DNA of 64,000 nt. Source: JAEUMD01 sp036768475. GTDB lineage: Bacteria; Pseudomonadota; Alphaproteobacteria; Rhizobiales; Hyphomicrobiaceae. Position numbers and translations under genes: made by a program. A model generated the notes under the pieces. That model ran no database searches. It had not been told where the DNA came from and saw only the letters and a list, made by a program, of their open reading frames with translations. Below, piece by piece: positions 34,723-43,189 of this stretch. Location of the stretch: NCBI GenBank assembly GCA_036768475.1, contig DAIPMW010000005.1, positions 124,001 through 188,000 of the forward strand. The letters are read 5' to 3'. Within the stretch, counting starts at the first letter, position 1; every line of letters begins with the position of its first letter.

Positions 34723-35858
34723 CAGGCGGCCCTCCCATTGGCCGCGGCAACCGCGGCTTTGACTGCGTCGTCCATCAGGTCGAATGGTTCGATGCCGAGC
34801 CGTTCCTTGACGATGGCCACGGCTTCATCCGCGCCGGTGCCATGGATGGTGAAGAAAATAGGGATGTCGGGCTTCAGCTCTTTCCAAGCGTTGACGACGC
34901 CTTCGGCCATCACGTCGGTGCGGGCGAATGCTCCGCAGAAATTGACGAGCAGGCTCTTGATGTTCGGATTTTCGAGCAGGATCGACAGCGCGGTCTTGGC
35001 TTTCGTGTAGGCTTCGCCGCCGATTTCGAGAAAGTTGGATGGGCTGCCACCGTAATGGGCAATGACGTCCATCGTCGTCATCGTCAGACCGGCGCCATTG
35101 GCGAGCACACCGACGTTGCCGTCCAGCTCGATGTATTTGAGGCCTGCATCGGCGGCCTTGGCCTCGAGCCTTGTGCGCTTCTCCGGTGCGGCGTTGCGGA
35201 CGATCTCGGCCTGACGGGGGGCGGAACCGTCATCGACTGTCAGCTTGCAATCGAGGGCGACCACCTTGCCGTCTTTGGTGAGCACGAGCGGATTGATCTC
35301 GATGAGTTCGGCATCGAGCTCACGCCATGCGCGGTAAAGCTTGAGCAGGACATCGGTAAGCGCGTCCGCCTGGGCATCGAGGCCAAGGCCGGCGATGGCC
35401 TTGCGCGCGGCGTCCTCCGTCAGGCCATTCCCGATCGCAACAGAGATGCGGCGCATCGCATTGGGGTCGCGCTCGGCGACCTCCTCGACATCCATGCCGC
35501 CCATCGCAGAGAAAAGCAGCATCGGCCCTTTGGTCGCGGCGTCATCGAGGATGGCGGCGTAAAGCTCGCGTGCAATCGGTGTCTGCGCTTCCACGAGTAC
35601 TTTTGTCACAGGCCAGCCGCCGATCTCCATGCCAATGATCTTTTCGGCATGCGATCGGGCTTCAGCGGGCGTTGCTGCCAACTTGATACCGCCGGCCTTG
35701 CCGCGCTTGCCTGTCGGAACCTGAGCCTTGACGACACAAGGCCCGATAGCTTTTGCGGCCGTTTCTGCCTCCTCGGGCGTGTGCGCGAGGCGGCTTTCGG
35801 GAACGGCGATGGCGAACCGTGCAAGCAAAGGCTTGGCGGCGTGCTCCTCGAAATTCAT
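34722..35858 (-). CDS. sucC: ADP-forming acyl-CoA ligase, beta subunit (SucC-like; probable sulfoacetate-CoA ligase)
   Basis: A 378-residue protein with an N-terminal ATP-grasp domain (CVVKAQVPTGKRGKAGGIKL near 41-60, ELIEINPLVL near 200) and a C-terminal CoA-ligase domain. The stretch NGAGLTMTTMDVIAHYGGSP is conserved. The later loop reads VNFCGAFARTD, where E. coli SucC has VNIFGGIVRCD, a difference near the acid/phosphate site. It would supply ATP-dependent histidine phosphorylation to the alpha subunit. The start lies 20 bases after the sauS stop. The function as sulfoacetate-CoA ligase is inferred from the operon. Confidence 0.85.
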   Translation of the reverse strand: MNFEEHAAKPLLARFAIAVPESRLAHTPEEAETAAKAIGPCVVKAQVPTGKRGKAGGIKLAATPAEARSHAEKIIGMEIGGWPVTKVLVEAQTPIARELYAAILDDAATKGPMLLFSAMGGMDVEEVAERDPNAMRRISVAIGNGLTEDAARKAIAGLGLDAQADALTDVLLKLYRAWRELDAELIEINPLVLTKDGKVVALDCKLTVDDGSAPRQAEIVRNAAPEKRTRLEAKAADAGLKYIELDGNVGVLANGAGLTMTTMDVIAHYGGSPSNFLEIGGEAYTKAKTALSILLENPNIKSLLVNFCGAFARTDVMAEGVVNAWKELKPDIPIFFTIHGTGADEAVAIVKERLGIEPFDLMDDAVKAAVAAANGRAA

Positions 35859-35877
35859 AGCTGGTCTGGTCCTGTCG

Positions 35878-37332
35878 CTATTTGCCGTAACGCGCCCAGT
35901 ATGGGCCGAACAGTTCTTCCTCGGAGGGCTTATCCTCGGGGATGGTGGTGACGAGATGGGTGATGTTGATGAAGTTCTTGTAGTTGAGATTGTCGCTCAT
36001 GGTGTTGCCGGCCCAGGTGCCGCCAGCCATCGAAAGCGTGAAGGGCAGGGAATTATTGAACCCGCCACCGTTGCCGAATGTGTGGGCCTGATTGACGAGA
36101 ACGCGCACCACGTCGGTGGATTCTGCCAACTGGCGGGCGTGGTTCATATCTTTGGTGTGAATGCCTGCCGAGTGGCCCTTGCCGGTGACATTCAGAATTG
36201 CCGCGACGATGCGCTTGGCGTCGTCGAAGTTCCTGGCGCGGTAGAGCGTGAGGATCAAAGAGAGCTTCTCGTCGGCAAGACTGTGCTTGCCACCGACCTT
36301 GGCCTCCTCGACCATGAAGAACTTGGCTTTCCTGGCGCCCTCGCGCAGTTTCATTGCTTCGGCAAGAACCGGCGCGTCCTTGGCGATTATGGTGCGGTTG
36401 AGCTTGCCGCCGATCCAAAGCGTATTGACGACATTGTTGTGCTCGGTGGCGTCGCAGCGCCAGCCGCCGGCACGTTCAAGTGCTGCGATGGCGTCCTCGT
36501 AGACATCATCGAGGATGACGACGGCATTCTCCGACGAGCACGACGTCGAGTTGTCGAAGATCTTGGATGCGCAAATCTTTTCGGCAGCGTCATCGAGGTC
36601 GGCTGTGCTGTCGATGATAACCGGAACGTTGCCGGCGCCAACGCCGACCGTCACAGTGCCCGATTGCATCGCTCGACGGACATTGTCCTGAGAGCCGGTG
36701 ACGACTGCGAGATCGGACTGACGGATCAGCTCCTCGGTCATCGCTTTCGTGACCGGGGGCGGCAGGATCTGCACGAGATCCTCGGGATGACCAGACTTTT
36801 TCAACTCCGCGCGCATCAGCTCGACGGTTTTGCGGGTCGTTTCGGCGCCCGCAGGCGATGGTGCGATGATGACGGCGTTGCCGCCTTTCAGAGCCATCAT
36901 GGCCTTGTTGACGGGCGTCGCAGCAGGGTTCGTCGAGGGGCAGACGGCGGCGACCACGCCAACGGGCTTGCCGTACTTGACGATGCCGCGCGCAGGCTCC
37001 TCGGAGATGACGCCGACGGTCTTGGCGCGCAGCAGGTCACGAAGAGTGCCGAAGGTCTTGCGCGTGTTCTTGATGATCTTGGATTCGACATTGCCGAGGC
37101 CGGTGTCCTCGACGGCGAGTTCGGCCAGATGGTGGGCGTGCTCGGGCTTGTAAATGGACCAGGCGAGCGCACGGACAGCGTCGTCGACGCGGGCCTGGTC
37201 GTGGTTCTCATAGGCCTCCATCGCCGCACGAGCGCGGGCAACCGTCTCGGCAACGATGGTCTGCGGGTCGGAACCGGCCGCGCCGGCGCCCTGGGCGGTC
37301 GCTCGAACGGGGCTTGCAGTGGTGGCTGACAT
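35878..37332 (-). CDS. sauS: CoA-acylating sulfoacetaldehyde dehydrogenase
   Basis: A 484-residue protein of the CoA-acylating aldehyde dehydrogenase group (relatives: EutE, AdhE N-domain, SauS). It has the catalytic Cys265 in FDNSTSCSSENAVV and NAD-binding GVVAAVCPSTNPAATPVNKA (125-144). The C-terminal VNQAHTFGNGGGFNNSLPFT and GNTMSDNLNYKNFIN match SauS-type enzymes, which interconvert sulfoacetyl-CoA and sulfoacetaldehyde with NADPH. The ATG at 37332 follows GGAGA; a TTG four codons upstream is the alternative. The location between a CoA ligase and Xsc genes fits the sulfoacetate pathway exactly. EutE-like activity is unlikely because no microcompartment genes are present. Confidence 0.88.
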   Translation of the reverse strand: MSATTASPVRATAQGAGAAGSDPQTIVAETVARARAAMEAYENHDQARVDDAVRALAWSIYKPEHAHHLAELAVEDTGLGNVESKIIKNTRKTFGTLRDLLRAKTVGVISEEPARGIVKYGKPVGVVAAVCPSTNPAATPVNKAMMALKGGNAVIIAPSPAGAETTRKTVELMRAELKKSGHPEDLVQILPPPVTKAMTEELIRQSDLAVVTGSQDNVRRAMQSGTVTVGVGAGNVPVIIDSTADLDDAAEKICASKIFDNSTSCSSENAVVILDDVYEDAIAALERAGGWRCDATEHNNVVNTLWIGGKLNRTIIAKDAPVLAEAMKLREGARKAKFFMVEEAKVGGKHSLADEKLSLILTLYRARNFDDAKRIVAAILNVTGKGHSAGIHTKDMNHARQLAESTDVVRVLVNQAHTFGNGGGFNNSLPFTLSMAGGTWAGNTMSDNLNYKNFINITHLVTTIPEDKPSEEELFGPYWARYGK

Positions 37333-37461
37333 CACATTCTCCAATGTTTGTCGTCTGTCGGATCGGTGATTTCGGTATCTCGGTCGTTCGGTTTCTTAGG
37401 TGGAGGTAGCTGGCCGCGAACGGTCCCGAAGTCCACCTGCAGGCCAGATCATTTCAAAAAA

Positions 37462-37478
37462 TGGGACATGGCGTCTTA
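37462..37478. promoter_or_regulatory. Operator-like motif upstream of sauS
   Basis: TGGGACATGGCGTCTTA has the half-sites TGGGACA and, with changes, GTCTTA at the same spacing as the tctC/iclR palindrome. It lies 130 bases before the sauS start in the tctA-sauS gap. Confidence 0.5.
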
Positions 37479-37536
37479 TTTTTCATTATTGAGCCGTCAT
37501 GTCAATTCGAATCTGGAGGACAGCGATCCCCATTCC

Positions 37537-39060
37537 TCATTTCTCGCTCTCCCGTATCGGCGTAGTGCGGCCAGCACCCGGCAATCGAGCGCGGATAGCA
37601 GGGAGGATCGACCACACGACGAATGCTGCGGCGAGCGCCAGGATGGTGCCGCTGATCGGTCTTTGGACGAAGATCAGGAAGTTGTCCTCGTAGTTGGCGA
37701 GGGACGTCAGGAAATAGCGCTCAGCGAGCGGTCCCAGGATGACGCCGAGCACGAGCGGCGCCGAAGGGAAATTGGCGCGTTTCATGATGAAGCCCAAAAC
37801 GCCGAAGAGGAGGCAGACGTAGACGTCGAATATGTTGTTGCGCACGCCGTAGGCGCCGACCACCGACAAGACGATAATGAAGGCGCCAAGTATTGCGGGC
37901 GGCACACGCATGAGTGTCGAGAAGCCGCGGGCCACGAGAACAGCCGCGACGATCATGAGCAAATTGGCAACGATCATGCTGACGAAGATCGTGTAGACGA
38001 GAGAGGGATCCATTCGGAAAAGGAGCGGCCCAGGATTCACGCCATGAATGAGCATCGCGGCAAGCATGATCGCGGTGGCTGCGCTGCCGGGTATGCCGAG
38101 CGTGAGCAGCGGAATCATGGCGGCGCCTGTGGTGGCATTCTTGGCTGCCTCAGGCGCGGCGAGGGCCTGCTCGACGCCGGTGCCGAATTCGTTGCCGCGT
38201 CCGGATGCCTGTCGCTCGACACCATATGCGAGGACGGCTCCGACGGTCGCACCCGCTCCAGGGATCATGCCGATCATGGAGCCAAGGCCGGCGCCGCGCA
38301 GAATCGAACCCTTGAACCCCCAAAGCTCGCGCCACGTGATCTGCGTGCCGGGTTTGGGCGCGAATGTACGCCTCAAATCGACTTGCTTGACGAGCAGATC
38401 GATCACCTCGCCGATTGCAAACAGACCGATCATCACAACGGTAAAGTTGATGCCGCTCTCGATATCCGAAATGCCGAACGTGAAGCGCGGGATTCCGTAC
38501 AGAGGATCGATGCCCACAGTGCCAATGAGCAATCCAATGAACATCGATAATGCACTCAGAATGGGCATGTCTTTGGCGATGGCGACGACGCTGGCGAGGC
38601 CAAGAATCGTCGCAGCGAAGAACTCAGGCTGGTCAAATTTCAGCGCGAAGGCTGCAAATGGCGGGGAGGCCACGGCCAGCAGAACCGCCGATATGAAGCC
38701 ACCCGTCGCCGAGGCCGTGATGGCGATCCGCAGAGCGCGCGTTGAAAGCCCCTTCATAGTCATCGGGTAGCCATCCCAGCAGGCGGGCAGTGATGCCGGA
38801 GTCCCTGGGATGTTGATGAGAATGGAGGAGATGGATCCGCCGAAGACGCCACCTACGTAAATGCCGCCGAGAAAGCACATCGCGGTAACGGGTTCCATCA
38901 CGTAGGTGAAGGGCAGAGCCATTGCCATCGCGTTGACGAACGAGATGCCGGGAAGCGCGCCGGCGATCGTGCCAACCATGAGGCCGACAACGAGAATTAG
39001 GAAGTTGTGTGCCTGAAAAGCGCCGACAACGCCGCCCCAGAAGAGTGATAGGAGATCCAT
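37537..39060 (-). CDS. tctA: Tripartite tricarboxylate-type transporter, large membrane subunit (TctA)
   Basis: A 507-residue protein with about 12 membrane helices. Family signatures are present: VGTIAGALPGISFVNAMAMA near 28-47, the GGIYVGGVFGGSISSILINI stretch with IPGTPAS, and the second half repeat GMIPGAGATVGAVLAYGVER followed by the TLGIPGSAATAIMLAAMLIH motif. It forms the translocation path for a proton- or sodium-driven importer of organic anions. The start lies 14 bases after tctB. Context implies that sulfoacetate is the substrate. Confidence 0.92.
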   Translation of the reverse strand: MDLLSLFWGGVVGAFQAHNFLILVVGLMVGTIAGALPGISFVNAMAMALPFTYVMEPVTAMCFLGGIYVGGVFGGSISSILINIPGTPASLPACWDGYPMTMKGLSTRALRIAITASATGGFISAVLLAVASPPFAAFALKFDQPEFFAATILGLASVVAIAKDMPILSALSMFIGLLIGTVGIDPLYGIPRFTFGISDIESGINFTVVMIGLFAIGEVIDLLVKQVDLRRTFAPKPGTQITWRELWGFKGSILRGAGLGSMIGMIPGAGATVGAVLAYGVERQASGRGNEFGTGVEQALAAPEAAKNATTGAAMIPLLTLGIPGSAATAIMLAAMLIHGVNPGPLLFRMDPSLVYTIFVSMIVANLLMIVAAVLVARGFSTLMRVPPAILGAFIIVLSVVGAYGVRNNIFDVYVCLLFGVLGFIMKRANFPSAPLVLGVILGPLAERYFLTSLANYEDNFLIFVQRPISGTILALAAAFVVWSILPAIRARLPGAGRTTPIRESEK

Positions 39061-39074
39061 CGCGTCTGCCCTCC

Positions 39075-39614
39075 TCAATAGATCCTGAGCAGCCGGTAGA
39101 CCGAGATCGTCCAGCCGTTGAATGGTTCCACGCCGCGGTTGAGCGGCATCTTGGCCAGCGCCACAAACATGTAGAGCAGTACGATCGTGCCCAGGATCGA
39201 GACGAGGCCGATGGTCAACCAGGAGCGTATGCGCCCCATGATGCACCAGATGACGATGAAGAGAGCGGTTGCGAGCGCGAAGCCGAGATAGGGAATGGAG
39301 AACCCATAGGCGAGTATGACGCCCACGCCTGCCAAGGCGATCGGCTCCAAGCGGTTCTTCTCGATCGCCTCAATCTCCGGGTCTCCGCCGCGCAGTTGAG
39401 TTTGGCGCCATTCGATGAACTCGACGATCAGGGTCAATGCCGCAAAGAGTGCGAGTCCGACAATCATGGCCCGCGGCCATCCGCCGGGGCCGACTGCGCT
39501 TGGCACCGCATCCAAGGCACCGCCCTTCATCGCAATGTGCGTCCATAAGAACGCACAGAGCGCAAGGATGAAGACCGGGAATATCAGCCGGGCATATCTG
39601 CCTTTTGCCGTCAT
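39075..39614 (-). CDS. tctB: Tripartite tricarboxylate-type transporter, small membrane subunit (TctB)
   Basis: A 179-residue protein with four likely membrane helices: about 10-28 (IFPVFILALCAFLWTHIAM), 46-65 (WPRAMIVGLALFAALTLIVE), 95-125 and 133-152. It has the typical GPGGWPRAM motif after the first helix. A cytoplasmic loop (70-90) is acidic. It lies 14 bases upstream of tctA on the same strand and 193 bases downstream of the binding-protein gene, the usual tctC-tctB-tctA order. Its role is structural in the permease complex. Confidence 0.88.
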   Translation of the reverse strand: MTAKGRYARLIFPVFILALCAFLWTHIAMKGGALDAVPSAVGPGGWPRAMIVGLALFAALTLIVEFIEWRQTQLRGGDPEIEAIEKNRLEPIALAGVGVILAYGFSIPYLGFALATALFIVIWCIMGRIRSWLTIGLVSILGTIVLLYMFVALAKMPLNRGVEPFNGWTISVYRLLRIY

Positions 39615-39636
39615 CGGCAGTATCCTTCAATCAATG

Positions 39637-39677
39637 CGATTTCCGGGCGGCAATCTGGATTGCGCCACCGGAAATCG
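39637..39677 (-). promoter_or_regulatory. Intergenic stem-loop between tctC and tctB
   Basis: A perfect 10-bp stem (CGATTTCCGG with CCGGAAATCG) encloses a second perfect 6-bp stem (GCAATC with GATTGC). Placed between a binding-protein gene and its permease genes, it probably stabilises the tctC message or limits read-through, so that the binding protein is made in excess. Confidence 0.55.
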
Positions 39678-39764
39678 ATTGCGGTTTCGAATGTGGGCTC
39701 AGCCACGCAGGGGCGTTGTATGCTGAAGCGTCAGCGCTTGCGGTGCCGCAGATAGCAAAACGTC

Positions 39765-39792
39765 GGGCGGCGCATGGTTCGCAGCGCCGCCC
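39765..39792 (-). terminator. GC-rich hairpin after tctC, partial terminator
   Basis: GGGCGGCG and CGCCGCCC pair perfectly over a 12-base loop. On the minus strand it is followed by ACGTTTTG. It lies 16 bases after the tctC stop. The short T-run suggests incomplete termination. Confidence 0.5.
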
Positions 39793-39807
39793 GCAAGTCG
39801 AAACGGA

Positions 39808-40812
39808 TTATTTCTTCTTCGAGGCCGCTTTTTCCTCGGCGGTGGTCGGGAACTTCTCCAGGTAGCCTTTCACCGTGTCATAGAACTTCTTGACGGTCTC
39901 TTTCGTCTCTTCAGGCGAGAGCGGCTTTGTGCAGGTGTAGGTCCCCGAACAGAATTCCTTCCATTCAGGAGTTGCCAGAATCTTCGCTGTAGCGGCGCCA
40001 AGCGTGGCGATCTTGGCCGGGTCAGTCTTTGCCGAAACGGCAATGGTGCGGAAGTTGGGCAGGTCGTTGATCTCCAGGCCCAGCTCCTTCGACGTGATGA
40101 CATCCTTGAAGGATTCGTGACGCGACTCATCAAAGACGATGATCGGACGCAAGTCGCCGGATTTCAGGAACTGTGCGACGTCGCCCGGCTCTTCGTAGAT
40201 CAGGTCGGTGTGGCCGCCGACGGCCGAGGCATAGCGCTCAGCCGGCTTGGCGAACGGCACGTTGACGATCTTGATGCCCTTCGTGGCGAGATACTTCAGC
40301 GTGATGTCATCCATCGTGCCGTAGCCCGAGGTGGCGCAGCGCAACTTGCCGGGGTTCGCCTTGGCGAAATCCTCCAGGTCCTTGAAGGTCTTGAACTTGC
40401 TGTCCTTGTTGACGAACAGCATCGAGGGAGAACTCTGCATCATGCCGACGAAGGCGAACTGGTCGGGATTGTGGTTGCCGATACCGGCAGCCCAGGCCGA
40501 GACCGAAAGAGCGATGAGGGTTGCGACCGAGTGACCGTCGGCGGCATCTGTGAGCAGTCGCGTCAGGCCGGCGTTTCCGGAAGCGCCGGAAATGTTTGCA
40601 ACCGGCATGGCCACGCCCAGGAGCGGCTCGGCGAGCTGGGCGAATTTGCGCCCCATGAGATCTGCACCGCCGCCTGGGCCAAACGTAACGATCACGTCAA
40701 TCGGGCGGGAGGGGTATTTGTCCTGGGCCATTGCCGGAGCGGCTAAAAGCGCTCCTGCCATGGCTACGGTCAGAGAAGCCGTCAGCGTACGTCGCGCCGA
40801 ACACATTGCCAT
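39808..40812 (-). CDS. tctC: Tripartite tricarboxylate-type transporter, periplasmic binding protein (TctC)
   Basis: A 334-residue protein with a clear signal peptide (basic start, then LTASLTVAMAGALLAAPAMA, cleavage before QDKYPSRP). The mature part shows the Bug/TctC pattern: YPSRPIDVIVTFGPGGGADL, GRKFAQLAEPLL, NISGASGNAGLTRLL and FVNKDSKFKTFKDLEDFAKA. The C-terminus has a Lys-rich tail and an unusual Cys pair (CSGTYTC, about residues 292-298). It captures an organic anion in the periplasm, most likely sulfoacetate by context. It is the first gene of the operon, divergent from iclR. Confidence 0.9.
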   Translation of the reverse strand: MAMCSARRTLTASLTVAMAGALLAAPAMAQDKYPSRPIDVIVTFGPGGGADLMGRKFAQLAEPLLGVAMPVANISGASGNAGLTRLLTDAADGHSVATLIALSVSAWAAGIGNHNPDQFAFVGMMQSSPSMLFVNKDSKFKTFKDLEDFAKANPGKLRCATSGYGTMDDITLKYLATKGIKIVNVPFAKPAERYASAVGGHTDLIYEEPGDVAQFLKSGDLRPIIVFDESRHESFKDVITSKELGLEINDLPNFRTIAVSAKTDPAKIATLGAATAKILATPEWKEFCSGTYTCTKPLSPEETKETVKKFYDTVKGYLEKFPTTAEEKAASKKK

Positions 40813-40963
40813 CGTGTGTCACTCCTTGGCTGGGGCGCGGGTGTGTCTCCGACCCTTACGTCCCTGTTTCCTCTTGCGATTGTTCCAAAAGCGCGACGAA
40901 CTGTTATGCTCAAGAAAAAAAGCCGTCCCGCCGCTGCATCCCCCATTGCATCACTTATAAAAT

Positions 40964-40980
40964 TGGGACACAGTGTCTCA
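40964..40980. promoter_or_regulatory. Operator palindrome between tctC and iclR
   Basis: TGGGACACAGTGTCTCA is a near-perfect inverted repeat: TGGGACA and TGTCTCA match at 6 of 7 positions around CAG. It lies 152 bases before tctC and 112 bases before iclR. It is the best of three related sites and the likely binding site of the IclR regulator. Confidence 0.6.
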
Positions 40981-41091
40981 TACTCGTCCCATTCCATCTC
41001 GATTGTCAACGCCATTCGCATCAACTTCAGAGCAAATGACCGACACCGAGTCGAACAATATGAGAAACTCCTCCCATTCTTGGAGGATCGC

Positions 41092-41880
41092 ATGAGCGAC
41101 AACACTGCCGATACCACGGCCCTGCATCAGGACCGTATGTCGGCCCTGGAGAAGTCGGTGCTGGTGATCGAGGCCGTTGTCGATCACCCTCAGCCGGTCA
41201 GTCTTCCGGAATTGACGTTGCGGCTCGGTATGCCGCGGCAAACCATTCATCGCGTGCTGCAGCAGCTGACCTCGCTTGCACTCATCACGCGCATCGCCGC
41301 CAACGACCGTTACACCGTCGGGCCGCGCCTCTCCACTCTTGCGTTCGGCACGCTGCGTTCGCGGAATCAGACCACGCCGGTCCGGGCGATCCTGTCCGAC
41401 CTGGTCGCGGAAACCGGAGAAACCTGTAACATCGGCGTGCTCGACGATTTCGACTTCATCTACATCGAGCGCATCGAATGCCAATGGTCGTTGCGTGTTC
41501 ATCTCGCGGCGGGCTCGCGGGTGCGCGCGCACAGTACATCTGGCGGCAAGGTGATGCTGGCCTACATGGATCCTGGCCAGCGCCGGAAGCTATTGAAGGC
41601 GCACAAACTCGAATCCTTCACAGCCACCACCATCACCACGGTTGCAATGCTGGAGAAGCAGCTCGACGAGATTCGCGCCCAAGGCTATGCGGTCAACGAT
41701 CGCGAGCAGAACGTGGGCATCGTCGGCGTGGCGGTGCCGATACTCGACGCCCAAGGTACGGCGCTGGCGGCTTTGGCGCTGCATGGCCCGGACTCGCGCA
41801 TTTCGAAAGAGTCTGCAGTGGGATTCGTTCCGCAATTGCAGACGGCGGCCAAGAATATCGCGATGGCCTGGTCATACTGA
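41092..41880 (+). CDS. IclR-family transcriptional regulator of the sulfoacetate operon
   Basis: A 262-residue protein. The N-terminal winged helix-turn-helix (about 18-75) includes VSLPELTLRLGMPRQTIHRV and LQQLTSLALI. The C-terminal effector domain (about 90-255) has GETCNIGVLDDFDFIYIERI, RVRAHSTSGGKVMLAYM and GYAVNDREQNVGIVGVAVPI, as in IclR. The ATG at 41092 follows GGAGG by 7 bases. It diverges from tctC over a 279-base gap that contains a palindrome. It presumably senses sulfoacetate or a pathway intermediate. Repressor or activator action cannot be told. Confidence 0.9.
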   Translation: MSDNTADTTALHQDRMSALEKSVLVIEAVVDHPQPVSLPELTLRLGMPRQTIHRVLQQLTSLALITRIAANDRYTVGPRLSTLAFGTLRSRNQTTPVRAILSDLVAETGETCNIGVLDDFDFIYIERIECQWSLRVHLAAGSRVRAHSTSGGKVMLAYMDPGQRRKLLKAHKLESFTATTITTVAMLEKQLDEIRAQGYAVNDREQNVGIVGVAVPILDAQGTALAALALHGPDSRISKESAVGFVPQLQTAAKNIAMAWSY

Positions 41881-42139
41881 CGGCGCGCGTGGTCTGCGTC
41901 TCACGTCTTTGTTGAGAGCTTTCGCGCCTTCGCGAGACGCCCAGATAACTCCATTTCAGATGATCTGGCTGCAGTGGTTTGAGCCGGATGTGGCTTTGCC
42001 ATGCTCGACCGCGGTCGTGAATGATCACACCCGCATTGCTTCAATTCAACGAAAGGGCGGCATCTGCAGTTTAACAAAAGTCAAATGCGCCGTTGCGCCG
42101 CACCACTATAGTCGAACGGCAGCTTCGGGAGCATTACTC

Positions 42140-42838
42140 GTGAAGAGCGATGCAATGCCACACATCGGGGGTCTGGCCCTTTTCAAGGGAGTGAGCGCGG
42201 ATACGCGGCACAAACTGCTGAGTAGCTCCACGTCCGAGATCGTTCGGCCTGATACGGTCATCGTGTCAGAGGGCGACCACCTCAATCACCTTCATTTCGT
42301 CCTCGATGGTGTCGTCGAGTTATCGGCGAGTACAAGTGAAAGTCGCACTGTCATCTCGTTGCTGCTCGCCGGAGACTGTTTCATTCTATCGGCGGTGGTC
42401 AAGGATGCTGTCGCGCTGATGTCGGCCAGATCGCTTGGACAGGTCGAACTCGTACATGTTCCCGCCGTTCTGTTCCGGCGTTGCATGCGGCGTGACCCCA
42501 AACTTCTGCACAATGTTTCGGTCGCGTTGGGTGGCGGCTATCGGAACATGGTGAGATATCTTCGCGACCACAAGTTGCGGTCGGCGGAACAGCGTCTGGC
42601 GGCCTATTTGGTGCGTCTCATCAAGGCGCATGGCGGTGCGTTCGAGATCACGCTGCCGTTGCGCAAGCATGTCATTGCGTCGTTTCTCGGAATGAAGCCG
42701 GAGAGCCTTTCGCGTGCATTCGCAGGGCTTCAGGCATTGGGTGTGTCGGTTGACGGCGATCGTGTCAGCGTCAACGATCCTATGGCGCTTGAGCGGTTCG
42801 CGAATATCGACAGGAGACTCGACGAGTCGGATGCGTGA
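42140..42838 (+). CDS. Crp/Fnr-family transcriptional regulator
   Basis: A 232-residue protein. The cyclic-nucleotide-type sensor domain (about 10-120) contains FKGVSADTRHKLLSSSTSEI, HLHFVLDGVVELSAS and LLLAGDCFILSAVV. The C-terminal helix-turn-helix (about 150-220) has EITLPLRKHVIASFLGMKPE and SLSRAFAGLQALGV. It lacks the N-terminal Cys cluster of oxygen-sensing FNR and the haem ligands of CooA, so it resembles DNR/FixK-like members. The GTG at 42140 is preferred because GGGAG lies 8 bases upstream; an ATG at 42155 is the alternative. It could act on the FNR-type box upstream of cydA, but that is speculation. Confidence 0.8.
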   Translation: MKSDAMPHIGGLALFKGVSADTRHKLLSSSTSEIVRPDTVIVSEGDHLNHLHFVLDGVVELSASTSESRTVISLLLAGDCFILSAVVKDAVALMSARSLGQVELVHVPAVLFRRCMRRDPKLLHNVSVALGGGYRNMVRYLRDHKLRSAEQRLAAYLVRLIKAHGGAFEITLPLRKHVIASFLGMKPESLSRAFAGLQALGVSVDGDRVSVNDPMALERFANIDRRLDESDA

Positions 42839-43189
42839 GCGCGGTGGTGGGTAGTGCCCGCTCACAGGCTGGCGCGTTTCAAGACCCAAGCAATGCTCCT
42901 GCGTCGGCGGCCGTACTGTTGTCCAGGCGGACCCAGTGAAGATGCATCTTGCCCGCATTTGCCGAATGAGGCAGTAGCGCCGCGTTTCATGATTTCCCTT
43001 CTCAGGCAACAGTCACGTTCGAGAGGGCGGGGCGGCGATCAATGCCAGTGGCTCGAGTGCAGAGGCTACCGAGCCTCACGCAGCAAGAGAACGAGCCGAT
43101 TCACTGCAGAAAAAGCCAGTGAGCGTCTTTTTCGATGCGGTTTCGTGCGTTAGTCTTGCCTGCTGCAATCAAACACTCCCCACAACAGC
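42839..43189. other. Gene-free gap
   Basis: No supported gene, repeat copy or clear terminator is visible between the Crp/Fnr regulator and the antiporter. Open frames here lack ribosome sites. Confidence 0.4.

Noticed and set aside
33847..35858. Housekeeping succinyl-CoA synthetase of the TCA cycle
   Set aside because: It is flanked by sauS and xsc rather than mdh or sucAB, and the substrate-site loops differ; sulfoacetate activation fits better, though not proven.
35878..37332. Ethanolamine-type acetaldehyde dehydrogenase (EutE)
   Set aside because: No microcompartment or eut genes are near, and the neighbours are sulfonate genes.
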